From: Candidatus Liberimonas magnetica
Lineage (GTDB): Bacteria; Elusimicrobiota; Endomicrobiia; Endomicrobiales; JAFGIL01
Direction of reading: 5' to 3'
Length of the DNA stretch: 64,000 nucleotides
Assembly (NCBI GenBank): GCA_020523885.1
Contig: JAJAPY010000015.1
Coordinates: 1 to 64,000, forward strand
Positions 26,685 to 36,325 of this stretch are shown one piece after another; position 1 is the first letter of the stretch, and every line of letters begins with the position of its first letter. The notes under the pieces were generated by a model. The model had not been told where the DNA came from, did not search any database, and saw only the letters and a program-made list of their open reading frames with translations. The position numbers and the translations under genes were made by a program.

Positions 26685-28613
26685 TTATCTATATTTTTCC
26701 CAGGCTTTTTCAAGTCCAAAATATGCCTGCCTGAGCTGCCTTAAGAAAGGGCTGTCCGAACCGTCACCCTGGCTGGTTATGCCCAGCCACTCTTCATAGC
26801 TGTATCCGTCAAGAAAAGGTGCGCCGAACTGGGAGACTACATCATGTTTGGACGGGTCGGTAGCAGGCCCGCCTTTCCACCATTCATCGCACCATTCAAA
26901 CAAAAATCCGCCCAGGGCATTTCCTGCGCCTAAGCCTGCAAAATTGTTTTCCATATCTTTCCAATTACTTACAAGGTATTTAGCCTGAGCTTCTTCTGAT
27001 TTTTCCTGCGGCCAGGAATGATGGTATGCCGAACATCCGTATTCGGTTATAAGAACAGGTTTTTCATAGACCTCGCTTACGTCCGTCCAAATGGAACCGA
27101 AACCTTGTTCTCCCCTATAGGCATTGGCACCGTATATATCCAGGTCCGGCGCATTTTTAGCACAATAATCCAGAAACAATGTATCGCCGTTACATAGAGC
27201 AACGGGCCTCCTGTGTGGGTCCAGGGATTTAATCAAAAGAGCCGCTTTATTTACAAACTTATAATAGGCTTCAGGCTGTAATTTGGCCCTGCAGCCATGG
27301 CCTTCGAATTTGCCTTTTTCGCCGACAGCAGCATAATTATTTTCATTCCCTATTATCCACATAAGGATATACGGCTCATTCCTGTATTCCTCAACCATTT
27401 TTCTTACGCTATCAAGCATATTATTCTGCTGCTTCTCATTTGTATAATCAGTGCCTACGTACCAGTCTGCACCGGAGGCATAACAATACATCCCTATCAT
27501 GTCGCCGACCGCATACATAAATCCGTATTTTTTATACCCCTCCATCAAAAGGTCCTTGTTAAGGCCGTAATGGTCGTACAACCTCAGGGTATTTACTCCC
27601 ATAGCTTTCATTAGCTTAAAATCACCGACAACCTCTTCGTCCGAATCTCTTTTATTATTTTTGTTTTTGTCCACCCAGGCTTCATAAGGCCCGTCTATTA
27701 TGCCGTCCTTATTCTTATCTTCAAACATCCAATCGCGGGATACGTTCAGGGTCCTTCCTTCCGGAGTGGGGTAATCCGGGCTTAACGGGATCAGGTTCGG
27801 AGAATAAACCATGCCTCTTATGGGATAGGGTTTATTATCAACCAATAATTGCCAATGATTATTTGAATATTTTACAAGCCTTACTTTATCGCCTTCTGTA
27901 TCGCTTGCTATGTCTAATTTGACAAGGTCTGCCTTTGTTTCTATAAAATCATTCTCTGCCGCTGTTACAAATTTACCGGGATTTATAATAAAAATATCGT
28001 TTTTCAGGTCATCGTCAAACCTGTTCCTGACTTTTATAGAAGCATTTACTAACTTCAACTTTAGTTCCGGATGTTCTCGTGTTACATAATTTATCTTGTC
28101 TATGGCCACAGGCCCTATGTACCAGGGAGTTTTCCAGTATGTAGAACCTACTGACCTGGGATAATGTACCACTATAGCATAATAGGCTTTTATTGCATGT
28201 TGAAAATTTCCTGATTTTTCAAGCGCTAATGCGGTATAATAGAGTTTCACCCCGGGTTCTTCTTTAGCGACAGCCCATTTATAAAAGTTTGCCTTAAAAT
28301 TGTCTGTATTTATAAAATCCCAATGACTGCCCTCAAGAAGGCCTTTTTGATCAAAATCTCTAAAGCCCGGGTCTGCATAAACTCTGTTTGTGTTCGGGTA
28401 TATGCCTTCTCCGACCGCTTCCTTTAAGCCTTTTGTATCTATCATCTTATACTGATATTTACTAGTACCGGGATTTTCAAATTCTCCATATTTCTGATAA
28501 TCCACTATAGCTTCTTTCCCGGGGTCAAATAATTGAAAATCTGCGGCTAAAGATATTGCAGGATCCGCTAAATAAAATAAACCAACTACAACAAATAATG
28601 TTTTTTTCAACAT
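26685..28613 (-). CDS. Glycoside hydrolase, GH2-type TIM barrel with EF-hand-like loops
   Basis: A 642-residue exported protein (signal peptide to about 23). Residues 115-155 resemble a TPR-like helical repeat. Two Asp-rich calcium-binding-type loops follow (DKNKDGIIDG at 299 and DKNKNNKRDSDEE at 315). The C-terminal TIM barrel has the GH2/clan A acid/base in WIIGNEN (Glu424) and nucleophile in LITEYG (Glu524). Retaining beta-glycosidase chemistry is expected. Substrate unknown; the location next to a GH94-like enzyme and CBM-like proteins suggests glucan or exopolysaccharide turnover. Confidence 0.75.
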   Translation of the reverse strand: MLKKTLFVVVGLFYLADPAISLAADFQLFDPGKEAIVDYQKYGEFENPGTSKYQYKMIDTKGLKEAVGEGIYPNTNRVYADPGFRDFDQKGLLEGSHWDFINTDNFKANFYKWAVAKEEPGVKLYYTALALEKSGNFQHAIKAYYAIVVHYPRSVGSTYWKTPWYIGPVAIDKINYVTREHPELKLKLVNASIKVRNRFDDDLKNDIFIINPGKFVTAAENDFIETKADLVKLDIASDTEGDKVRLVKYSNNHWQLLVDNKPYPIRGMVYSPNLIPLSPDYPTPEGRTLNVSRDWMFEDKNKDGIIDGPYEAWVDKNKNNKRDSDEEVVGDFKLMKAMGVNTLRLYDHYGLNKDLLMEGYKKYGFMYAVGDMIGMYCYASGADWYVGTDYTNEKQQNNMLDSVRKMVEEYRNEPYILMWIIGNENNYAAVGEKGKFEGHGCRAKLQPEAYYKFVNKAALLIKSLDPHRRPVALCNGDTLFLDYCAKNAPDLDIYGANAYRGEQGFGSIWTDVSEVYEKPVLITEYGCSAYHHSWPQEKSEEAQAKYLVSNWKDMENNFAGLGAGNALGGFLFEWCDEWWKGGPATDPSKHDVVSQFGAPFLDGYSYEEWLGITSQGDGSDSPFLRQLRQAYFGLEKAWEKYR

Positions 28614-28715
28614 TTAACCTCCAAAATTGAAACCGTGGTTAAAATTAATAGTTTAGAAATTAAAAACAGGATAGCTTTGAGTGAGGAAAATTATTAATTA
28701 TATGTGACTTTTTTA

Positions 28716-31700
28716 TTAAAATAATATTTCTATCTTTTCTGCTTCCTGGTTTCTTATCCTTAATGCCAAATCTTCAGGGATTAATCTGCCGTTCACGATG
28801 TCATTACCGCCGTTATACCATGCGATCTCTATTTTGCTAACATTGAATTTATCGGTGTACGTATCTATCTTTTTGCTATTGTGATATGTTACCAGGGTTT
28901 TTCCCATAAAATTAAATGTAAAGGTTTTCTTCTTTGTAAAATACTCCTTTGGTATAGCAGGATTAAATTCTAATGTAAGTTTGCCTCTCGGATCAAGTTT
29001 AAAGGGCTTGGGCCCTATTGTAATTAAAAGCCACATCTCTAAAAACTCGGCAGTAGCACCGCTTAAACGGGCTACGCAGCCTCTTCCCCAGGCGTTTTTT
29101 TCCGGGAAAGCGCTTGAAATTATGAACGAAGAATTTTCAAGGATGCTCCTTCCGTACATTTTCGGGTCAAGGAAACAAATGCCGACTTTTTTGAATTCTT
29201 CAAAAAACTCCTTAAACAACCCTGCCCTTAAGATCTCTAAAACATATTTATATTCCATGTGAGTCCAGATTGATTCATTCTCAAGCCATCCCGGCGAAAA
29301 CACGGTACACCTTCCTATATCGGCAGGTTCATCTTTTAAAGACGCATTTAATTTATACATCTTCAATACTTTGTCATATAAACCGCTCTTCTTTACGGCA
29401 TTATGAAGGGTTTTTATCTTTTCCTTATTAGTTTCGGTCTTCATATACCGGACTTCACCTTCAAGAAAGAATTGCAAAGGCCTTTTCCTGAATTTTTTTA
29501 CATTGACAAGAGACAGCCCCTGGTGGCTTTTCTTTCCTGTAAGGGAATACTCTTCGGCTTCAAAGCTAAAATACGTATAATAAAGCCCGGTTTTTTTGTC
29601 AAAAGCTTTTTTTATCCCATCATCAAGCTTATTTAAGGAATTTTTTAGAAAATCTTTTAGGTTATCATAAGTAATGGTTTTTTCATTCCCGGATACACCA
29701 AGATTGATAACTTTCCTGAAATTTTCTTTTGCTAAAGATGCCTTATCCCAAAAAACGAATGCATCTATTCCTGGCTTATTAAGCAGCCCGCCAAGTTCTT
29801 CATAAAACCCGTGAATTTCTTCCGGGATGTGTATCTCATAATCCGGCTTTAAATTGAATTTATCAAGATTTATAAGCAAAAACTGAACTATCCTTTTAAG
29901 CTCAAAGGTCTCTGGTAATGAAGACCCTAGAATACCAGGCAGACCGTTTAAAGCATCATACCAGCCGGGTTTGTCTGCTTCCATCTCAATCCCTATTCCT
30001 TCGCAGTCAAGAGAAGCAAGCTTATTCAATATAAGACATAGCATCTTGCATAAAAGATTAGTCTTATAGATTTTGCCGTGCTCCTTGTGTTCTCTTACTA
30101 TATTCGTATGAGAGGTTCTTTGTCTAAGGACCGAAGCCTTGTTTTTGTCAAGTATAACCGAACCAAACTGCCTCACTTTGCCGGGTTCTATTTCTACATA
30201 GCGTTCTTCTCTTGGGAGAATATAAAAAGGGTTGTCATAATATGTAAATTCTTTTTTGTCTAAAAGTATCTCTCTTTCTTTATCCGGATAAACAGAAAGG
30301 TAATTCTCTAAAAGATCAAGGTTATAAGTCCAGTGATCTACCCAGTAGCCGGTACCATGCCAAGCCTCGCCGTGTTCAGCCACATCCATTGGATTGGATA
30401 TTTCCAATATCCTGCTTAAGAATTCATCATTGGATATATTCAAGCTGATGCCTTCCTTTTCCAGGAACAAAAGCAGGTCTCCGGGTTCAAATGGTTTTTT
30501 GAAAAATTCAACAAGTTTTTTTGTGCCATTTTTAATATAACTCTTCAATATCTTTTCGATATCATGCTTATTGGTATTTATCAAAAATGTGGAGCCTTTT
30601 ATCAGAAGAGGATTAAAACCATCTAATTGGATCAGATTATAAAAAGAAAGGACATTATAATCATTGATTTTAGGGTTGAACAGCACATCATTCCGTTTGT
30701 TTTGGTTTACATCCCTGAAATTGCCGTTTCCCTGGGAGTAATAGGATGGAGACAACTGGAAATTATTATAATCCCTTTCAAGGTCGCCGTGCTTTCTTGA
30801 ATACACATAAAAAACTATTTCTTTATCCCTGGCATTTAGAAGTATGGGAATTCCTCCTCGTAATACATTATCTAAATAAGTCTGCCTGCAGTACAGGTCA
30901 AATTCCTTGAGCGCCGATTCAGTATGGACCGCATGTGTGATACCTTCTATAATACTCTTGTTTGCCCTTACCTTACTGTCAAAATAATCCTTAGAGTCTA
31001 CCTTTTTAACGAATTCGTTTAATTCAGGCTCGCTTGAAATATGGCCTACCATGGAATAGAATGTCTGAGTTTGACCATTATTTAATTCTAAGTTAAAATG
31101 GCTCATTGCAGAAGCATATTTATTATCTCCAAGCTGTTTTTTGGGGACCGTAAATTTTTCATTCCTTAAAAAAGCATTCGGAGAACGAAAACTCGTTTCC
31201 TCTCCGAAAATAAGGTCAGGGTCGATTATTATATCACTGTTCTTAAGACCACCGCTTTTCTCTATTTTTCCAAAATAGAAATTACCGCTTTTCATAACAT
31301 AGACTTCAGGCCTGTCGTTTATCTCAACTTTTGTTTTGTAAAAAGGCACTCCTGTCTTATCAAAATTAGTGACCGTTGCCCAGGCCCGGGAAGTATTGCT
31401 TATAGATTTGATAAGGAACTCATTAACATAATAAGGTATAAGTTTTGGCAAGCCGTCTATAATTTCAAGTTTGAGTTTTTTCTTGCCCGTATTCTCGAAC
31501 TTGACTATACGTATTAAAGCTGCCATCGGCTCTTCAGGCAGCGTAAGGTATCTTACATTTACTCTGAGACCCAGAGAATTGTTTATTTCTTCATACATGA
31601 CTTCATAAGGCCTTACATACATTCTCTGTGTCACATCGTAAGTCCTTTCGGACTCTATATTTATAAATGGTTCATAGAACTTTGTATTTTTACCGACGTG

Positions 31701-31967
31701 AACTTTTATAAAAGTCCTAAAACCATTATAAGCAGTCAAACCGTAGGCTTTCTCGGCAGGGTTAAATTCCATGATTGCATAATCTTTACTTTTCACGCCG
31801 AAAGAAGCTATACCCTGAGCCCTGTTTACATAAAACACCCACATCGGTATGCCTTTTAAACCCGCAATACCTGGTAAAAAACTGGCAAAAGGCTTTCCGA
31901 ATGAATAATTCTCGATAACAAATGTGCCGTCCTCCCTTAATGTATATTTTGCTTTCTTTTCAAGCAT
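28716..31967 (-). CDS. Large GH94/cellobiose-phosphorylase-like protein
   Basis: A 1083-residue protein without signal peptide, so probably cytosolic. The N-terminal ~300 residues look like the beta-supersandwich of GH94-type phosphorylases (FASFLPGIAGLKGIPMWVFY and GFRTFIKV). A long alpha-helical (alpha/alpha)6-barrel-like region follows (GEAWHGTGYWVDHWTYNL) and a small beta tail. I did not confirm the catalytic Asp. It may phosphorolyse beta-glucosides or process cyclic glucans, working with the exported GH2-type enzyme. The family assignment is from general resemblance only. Confidence 0.5.
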   Translation of the reverse strand: MLEKKAKYTLREDGTFVIENYSFGKPFASFLPGIAGLKGIPMWVFYVNRAQGIASFGVKSKDYAIMEFNPAEKAYGLTAYNGFRTFIKVHVGKNTKFYEPFINIESERTYDVTQRMYVRPYEVMYEEINNSLGLRVNVRYLTLPEEPMAALIRIVKFENTGKKKLKLEIIDGLPKLIPYYVNEFLIKSISNTSRAWATVTNFDKTGVPFYKTKVEINDRPEVYVMKSGNFYFGKIEKSGGLKNSDIIIDPDLIFGEETSFRSPNAFLRNEKFTVPKKQLGDNKYASAMSHFNLELNNGQTQTFYSMVGHISSEPELNEFVKKVDSKDYFDSKVRANKSIIEGITHAVHTESALKEFDLYCRQTYLDNVLRGGIPILLNARDKEIVFYVYSRKHGDLERDYNNFQLSPSYYSQGNGNFRDVNQNKRNDVLFNPKINDYNVLSFYNLIQLDGFNPLLIKGSTFLINTNKHDIEKILKSYIKNGTKKLVEFFKKPFEPGDLLLFLEKEGISLNISNDEFLSRILEISNPMDVAEHGEAWHGTGYWVDHWTYNLDLLENYLSVYPDKEREILLDKKEFTYYDNPFYILPREERYVEIEPGKVRQFGSVILDKNKASVLRQRTSHTNIVREHKEHGKIYKTNLLCKMLCLILNKLASLDCEGIGIEMEADKPGWYDALNGLPGILGSSLPETFELKRIVQFLLINLDKFNLKPDYEIHIPEEIHGFYEELGGLLNKPGIDAFVFWDKASLAKENFRKVINLGVSGNEKTITYDNLKDFLKNSLNKLDDGIKKAFDKKTGLYYTYFSFEAEEYSLTGKKSHQGLSLVNVKKFRKRPLQFFLEGEVRYMKTETNKEKIKTLHNAVKKSGLYDKVLKMYKLNASLKDEPADIGRCTVFSPGWLENESIWTHMEYKYVLEILRAGLFKEFFEEFKKVGICFLDPKMYGRSILENSSFIISSAFPEKNAWGRGCVARLSGATAEFLEMWLLITIGPKPFKLDPRGKLTLEFNPAIPKEYFTKKKTFTFNFMGKTLVTYHNSKKIDTYTDKFNVSKIEIAWYNGGNDIVNGRLIPEDLALRIRNQEAEKIEILF

Positions 31968-32112
31968 TATATTCTCCCTCTTATTATATTTTTCTTAAAT
32001 TCAGGTTACTTTTTTTATTTTCTCATGAATTTACTGTTTTTTGAAGGTTTATCTGAGAGGTTATTCTACTTTTTGTTAGTTTTTTGTTTTAAGGCTGCAA
32101 CTTTCTTTAAAT

Positions 32113-33102
32113 CTAGTCAGAGGATTCTTCAACTAATTTCTTTAACTTTCGAATTGCGATCGATTCTATATCTTTTATTTTATTTGCAGAAATATTGACC
32201 TTTTTGCTCATATCTTTTAAAGAATGATACTTCTTGTCATTGAATCCATATCTCAATTTGATTATCTCAGCTTCAATTGGCGTTAGATGCTCCAGCATTT
32301 CATCCAGGCTTATTTTATTTTCAGATTTATCAAGGATTTCGACAATTGTGTCGCTGCTTTCATCCGGTACGATGTCTCCCAAGGTCGCTTCTTTTTCATA
32401 ATTATCCAGGTATTTATCCAGTGACAAGGGCTTTGACAAATTCTTTCTTTGAGACAACAACTCTTTTACTTTATCCAGGTCAAAATCAAGTTTTTTGGAT
32501 ATATCCTCCAAAGAAGGGACATTCCCTTTTCTTACCTCGTCTTCCATGCTTCCGACTATCCTCTTCAAATCCGACATTACTTTATATGGCAAGCCTATGA
32601 TCGCATTGCTTTTATTTATGTATTCCTGCATATTTTTGACTATCCAAAACCAGGCATAAGTGGAAAATTTTGTTTTTAACGAAGGGTTATAATAGTTAAT
32701 AGACTCAAGGAGCCCGCTGTTTCCTTCAGCTATAAGCTCTTCCATATCAATGTTTTTAAAACAGTTGTGATATTTTCTTGCAAGAGAAATAACTAAGGAT
32801 GAATGCTTTGTTATTAATATATCACGTGCATTTTCATCGCCTAATTTAATATTGTCTATAATTAGTTTATCCTCAGTGGAGACCCTCCGGCAGGAGCCGG
32901 AGTCTCCTTTGATAACGCGACCTACTGCGACATCATCTGTATTGCCTACTCCGCCGTAGTAGCCTTTATGGCTACGAAGGCCGGGCATCCCCCGACAGGA
33001 GCCGGGGGATTTCATATCGCATGTATTAACCTTATTGAGCTTAGATTTTTTTTTAGATTTAGAAGCCATTCTTATTTGGAATTCTTTAGGGATTCGGGAC
33101 AA
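32113..33102 (-). CDS. Sigma-70 family RNA polymerase sigma factor with repeat-encoded N-terminal segment
   Basis: Residues ~90-329 carry sigma regions 2 (GDENARDILITKHSSLV, ELIAEGNSGLLE, FSTYAWFWIVKNMQ), 3 and 4 (LTPIEAEIIKLRYGF plus helix-turn-helix). Region 1.1 is absent, as in RpoS/SigA-like alternative sigmas. The frame begins at a TTG overlapping the response-regulator gene by 17 bases; ATG at 33069 is the other candidate. About residues 25-76 are translated from a composite family A palindromic repeat (32876-33029) that stays open for about 51 codons. No ATG lies between the repeat and region 2, so read-through seems required. Confidence 0.85.
   Translation of the reverse strand: MSRIPKEFQIRMASKSKKKSKLNKVNTCDMKSPGSCRGMPGLRSHKGYYGGVGNTDDVAVGRVIKGDSGSCRRVSTEDKLIIDNIKLGDENARDILITKHSSLVISLARKYHNCFKNIDMEELIAEGNSGLLESINYYNPSLKTKFSTYAWFWIVKNMQEYINKSNAIIGLPYKVMSDLKRIVGSMEDEVRKGNVPSLEDISKKLDFDLDKVKELLSQRKNLSKPLSLDKYLDNYEKEATLGDIVPDESSDTIVEILDKSENKISLDEMLEHLTPIEAEIIKLRYGFNDKKYHSLKDMSKKVNISANKIKDIESIAIRKLKKLVEESSD
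32876..33029 (+). repeat. Composite family A repeat inside the sigma-factor gene (copy A4)
   Basis: Opens GTGGAGACCCTCCGGCAGG, AGCCGGAGTCTCC, GATAACGCGACCTAC. It has an internal hairpin (GCCTTTATGGCTACGAAGGC) and closes with ATCCCCCGACAGGAGCC and GGGGGATTTCATATCGC. The two end modules match copy A3. It is coding on the opposite strand. Confidence 0.8.
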
Positions 33103-33775
33103 ATTTAAAACCGCGCCCGAAAACAGTCTTTATTTTTTTTCCCCAGGGACCGAGAGCTTTGCGCAAATTCTTTATATGGGTATCGATTGTCCTTGTTGCT
33201 ATGAATTCCTTGACGTCAAAAACAGATTCCAGCATATATTCTCTTGATAAAACTACATTAGGTTTCTTTAAGAACATGTGCAGCAGATCAAATTCTTTCG
33301 GCCTTAATTCTAACTGTTTTTTATTTAAGGTCACGGTTCTGGCTATAAGGTTTAATTCCAGCCCGCCAGAGCTTAAGATCTCAACTTCATCTTTCCTGCT
33401 TACCCTTCGCAGGAGAGAGTGAATCCTGGCAAGCAGCTCTTTGGCGCCAAAAGGTTTTGTGATATAATCATCTGCGCCGATTTCAAGGCCAATAACTTTA
33501 TCCGTTTCAGATGATTGTACGGTCAGCATGATTATAGGGATATTTTTTGTCTGTAGATTTTCCCTGAGCAGCCTGCAGAGTTCAACACCGCCTATTTGAG
33601 GCATTTTTAGATCAAGGATCATAAGGTCAGGCTGTGATTTAATGGCTTTTTTATATCCGGTATCTGTATCCGGGGAAGTTATAACCAGATAACCCTCACT
33701 CTCTAAAAGATCGCTTAAGAACGACCTTATGTGCTCTTCATCATCAACAACCAAGATTTTTTTCTTAGAGATCAT
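33086..33775 (-). CDS. OmpR/PhoB-type response regulator
   Basis: A 229-residue regulator: receiver domain (acidic VDDEE, phosphoacceptor Asp55 in MILDLKMP, Lys in YITKPF), then a winged-helix DNA-binding domain (LRPKEFDLLHMFLKKP, TRTIDTHIKNLRKALG). ATG with GGAG upstream. It overlaps the sigma-factor frame by 17 bases, so regulator and sigma are probably one transcript. The upstream kinase at 34888 is a plausible partner. Confidence 0.93.
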   Translation of the reverse strand: MISKKKILVVDDEEHIRSFLSDLLESEGYLVITSPDTDTGYKKAIKSQPDLMILDLKMPQIGGVELCRLLRENLQTKNIPIIMLTVQSSETDKVIGLEIGADDYITKPFGAKELLARIHSLLRRVSRKDEVEILSSGGLELNLIARTVTLNKKQLELRPKEFDLLHMFLKKPNVVLSREYMLESVFDVKEFIATRTIDTHIKNLRKALGPWGKKIKTVFGRGFKFVPNP

Positions 33776-33785
33776 GGCTTCTCCT

Positions 33786-33900
33786 TATTGAGCCCCACGT
33801 ACATGTACGTGGTATCAACATCCTTACCACCTTCTGTGGGGCGAAATCCCTCTTCATCTTTGAGCCTACCCGTGGTTTTTAGAACCGCGGGATAAAAATT
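33786..33900 (+). repeat. Family B palindromic repeat (copy B1)
   Basis: TGAGCCCCAC ... CCACCTTCTGTGGGGCG AAATCCC ... ACCCGTGGTTTTTAGAACC GCGGGA. The copy at 48272-48384 matches over almost its full length. Internal pairings: GCCCCAC with GTGGGGC, and TCCC with GGGA at the ends of the second module. It exactly fills the gap between two response-regulator genes. Confidence 0.8.
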
Positions 33901-33902
33901 TT

Positions 33903-34835
33903 TTATTTTCTTTTTCTTCTGTCAAGTACATAAGTGCTGCGCTCGCTCTGTTTTGCGATTTTCTTGAGTTCAGAAGCTATTTCACTTAACTCGCCGTAAT
34001 GGGCTATCCTGGTCTGTTCGTTTGATATTATGGCCAATTGTATGGTCATAAAAGGAAAGTTTTTTGTATTCCCGCTCCTGTCTTTGGAGACTATGTAACC
34101 CCGTTCTCTATCCTCTTTATCATAGAATTTAGGTATGCTTTCATCGAATAGCCTTATTATCTCTTCGGCTATCCCGATAAAATTGCTTGGAGTCGATATA
34201 ATAATAAAATCATCCCCTCCTATATGCCCGATAAAATCTCCCTTCTGGCCATAGGTTTGAACCGACCTAATAAGTATGGATGCGGTATTTTTTATTATTT
34301 CATCGCCTCTTTGAAATCCATATCTGTCATTAAAACTCTTAAAATTTGCTATGTCCAAGTAAATCATGGCAAAGGGAATAGAATTAACGATCCTTTTTTC
34401 TGCTTCGGCTTTTATCGCAGCATTACCTGGCAAAAAGCTTAGAGGATTTGCACTGATACTTTGCATCTTGCGTTCAAGGACAGAGTTGATCCTTGCCACT
34501 AAAAGTGACGGCTTAAAAGGCTTGGTAATGTAATCATCAACCCCAAGCCTAAGGCCTCTTATTTCGTCATGCTCGTTGTTCTGAACGGTTAACATAACGA
34601 CGGGCTTATTTAACAACATCGGGTCCGTCCGCATGCGCTCCAAGAGTTCATAGCCGTCAAGAATAGGCATGGCGCAATCAAGTACTATCAGGTCAGGAGA
34701 TTCTTCATAGATCTTTTTTAACCCCTCTTCGCCATTACTTGCGGTCACTACGGTAAATCCCTCATTAGACAAAATATCGCTTAACATTTCCCTTAAATTA
34801 GGCTCATCATCAATTACAAGAATTTTACCTGGCAT
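33903..34835 (-). CDS. Response regulator with GGDEF-like domain (GGDDF)
   Basis: A 310-residue protein. Receiver domain with Asp53 (IVLDCAMP) and Lys105 (YITKPF), then a GGDEF-type domain (about 130-305) with YLDIANFKSFNDRYGF and signature GGDDF at 206-210, where the usual Glu is Asp. Diguanylate cyclases make c-di-GMP. The altered signature, and no visible RxxD inhibitory site, leave activity uncertain; it may be a weak or receptor-type domain. It sits between a kinase and an OmpR-type regulator. Confidence 0.85.
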   Translation of the reverse strand: MPGKILVIDDEPNLREMLSDILSNEGFTVVTASNGEEGLKKIYEESPDLIVLDCAMPILDGYELLERMRTDPMLLNKPVVMLTVQNNEHDEIRGLRLGVDDYITKPFKPSLLVARINSVLERKMQSISANPLSFLPGNAAIKAEAEKRIVNSIPFAMIYLDIANFKSFNDRYGFQRGDEIIKNTASILIRSVQTYGQKGDFIGHIGGDDFIIISTPSNFIGIAEEIIRLFDESIPKFYDKEDRERGYIVSKDRSGNTKNFPFMTIQLAIISNEQTRIAHYGELSEIASELKKIAKQSERSTYVLDRRKRK

Positions 34836-34887
34836 AAAATACCTTTAACATATAAAATCAGATTAAAAAAACGTTATATTTTGTTAT

Positions 34888-36315
34888 TTAAGTTTCTATT
34901 CTTTTATATACCGGGATAGTAAATTTGAATGTTGAGCCCTGTCCCAGCGTGCTCTCAACCCAGATCCTTCCATTGTGCAGTTTTATTATCTCCGCAACAA
35001 TCGCAAGGCCAAGGCCTGTCCCTTTGGGTTTTTTCATTCCGGATTCTTTAACCTGAAAGAACCTTTCAAATACCCTTGTAAGGTCATCGGGCGGGATGCC
35101 GATACCGGTATCCTTAACCCAGCCGGTGATAGATTGTCCGTCTTCATTAAGTCTTGCGCCTATGGAAATCTCAGAACCTGCTTTGGTAAACTTAAGAGCA
35201 TTACCGACAAGGTTTGTTATAACCTGTTTTATTCTTTCAGGGTCTGCGAAAATATTCGGCAAATCCTTGGCTACTGCATTGAATATTTTTTTCTGCTGCT
35301 GTTCTCCTAACGAAACGAATAAAGACACTATTTCTTCCGCAAGGTCATTGAAGCTCACAGGTGTTTTTCTAAGCTCAAACCTGCCTGCTTTAATTTTTGC
35401 TATATCTAGAACATTATTTATGAAATTTGTAAGCCTTATAGTAGCATCTTTTATGATTTTTAAGGACTTTTCCTGTTTTTCCCTGGGCATATTCCTATTA
35501 AAACCTTCAATTAAAAAATCACAATAACCGTCTATTGCAGCTAACGGAGACCTCAGTTCATGAGAAACGCTGGAAACAAAACTATCCTTTAGCTCATCCA
35601 GTTCTTTTAATTTTCTTGCCATATCATTGAAAGTATGGCCTAAGCTTCCGAGCTCATCTTTTGAATGAATTTCCACCTTACTGTCCAGATTCCCTGCACC
35701 TATTTCGTTAGCCGCTTTTGCAAGAGCCTTGATCGGCTTGTTAAAGAAAAAAGCTATAATACTGGACAACAGCAAGCCGCAAAACAGAGCCAAAACAGAA
35801 ACCTGCATAATTTTCTTGCCTAACGCAATAACCGCTTGTTTTATTTCATTTTCCAAATAAGTCTGTGAATACCCTGCTTTTATCGTGCCTCTATATTCAT
35901 TATCAAGATAAATTGGCATTGAAAATTCTTTGATTTTTTCATTTATATGCGATACAAAATCCACTGTGGTAAATTCGCTTACCCTTGTTATCCTGGATTT
36001 AAAATCTTCCTGGCGTTCGGCGTCTCTTGAATTAAACAAGACTATTTGTGACGGAGAAATGTATCCAGCATATACTATAGTAGGATAATGTATCTTTATT
36101 ATTGACCTAATCGTATTTAAGACCTGTATCTCATCGTTGACAACCAGGGATTCCTTACACGTATATAAGAAGTCTTCAAAACTTTTTTTTCGATTTTTTT
36201 CCAACTGGGAGGAAAGCAGGCTTTTTTGTGTAAAGAAAATACTTATAGATATTCCACAAATTACAAATATTATCAGCAATGAAATGTAGAGTGTAAACTT
36301 GGTTCTTAAGTTCAT
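34888..36315 (-). CDS. Sensor histidine kinase (HAMP, HisKA, HATPase)
   Basis: A 475-residue membrane kinase. TM1 at 8-28, periplasmic region ~30-165, TM2 at 168-192, HAMP at 190-245, HisKA with phosphoacceptor His252 in VSHELRSPLAA, and HATPase_c with NLVGNALKF, DTGIGIP and GTGLGLAI. The periplasmic sensor resembles no domain I can name. It is the head gene of a kinase, GGDEF-like regulator, OmpR-type regulator and sigma-factor cluster that probably forms one signalling pathway. Confidence 0.93.
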   Translation of the reverse strand: MNLRTKFTLYISLLIIFVICGISISIFFTQKSLLSSQLEKNRKKSFEDFLYTCKESLVVNDEIQVLNTIRSIIKIHYPTIVYAGYISPSQIVLFNSRDAERQEDFKSRITRVSEFTTVDFVSHINEKIKEFSMPIYLDNEYRGTIKAGYSQTYLENEIKQAVIALGKKIMQVSVLALFCGLLLSSIIAFFFNKPIKALAKAANEIGAGNLDSKVEIHSKDELGSLGHTFNDMARKLKELDELKDSFVSSVSHELRSPLAAIDGYCDFLIEGFNRNMPREKQEKSLKIIKDATIRLTNFINNVLDIAKIKAGRFELRKTPVSFNDLAEEIVSLFVSLGEQQQKKIFNAVAKDLPNIFADPERIKQVITNLVGNALKFTKAGSEISIGARLNEDGQSITGWVKDTGIGIPPDDLTRVFERFFQVKESGMKKPKGTGLGLAIVAEIIKLHNGRIWVESTLGQGSTFKFTIPVYKRIET

Positions 36316-36325
36316 TTTATTAAGA

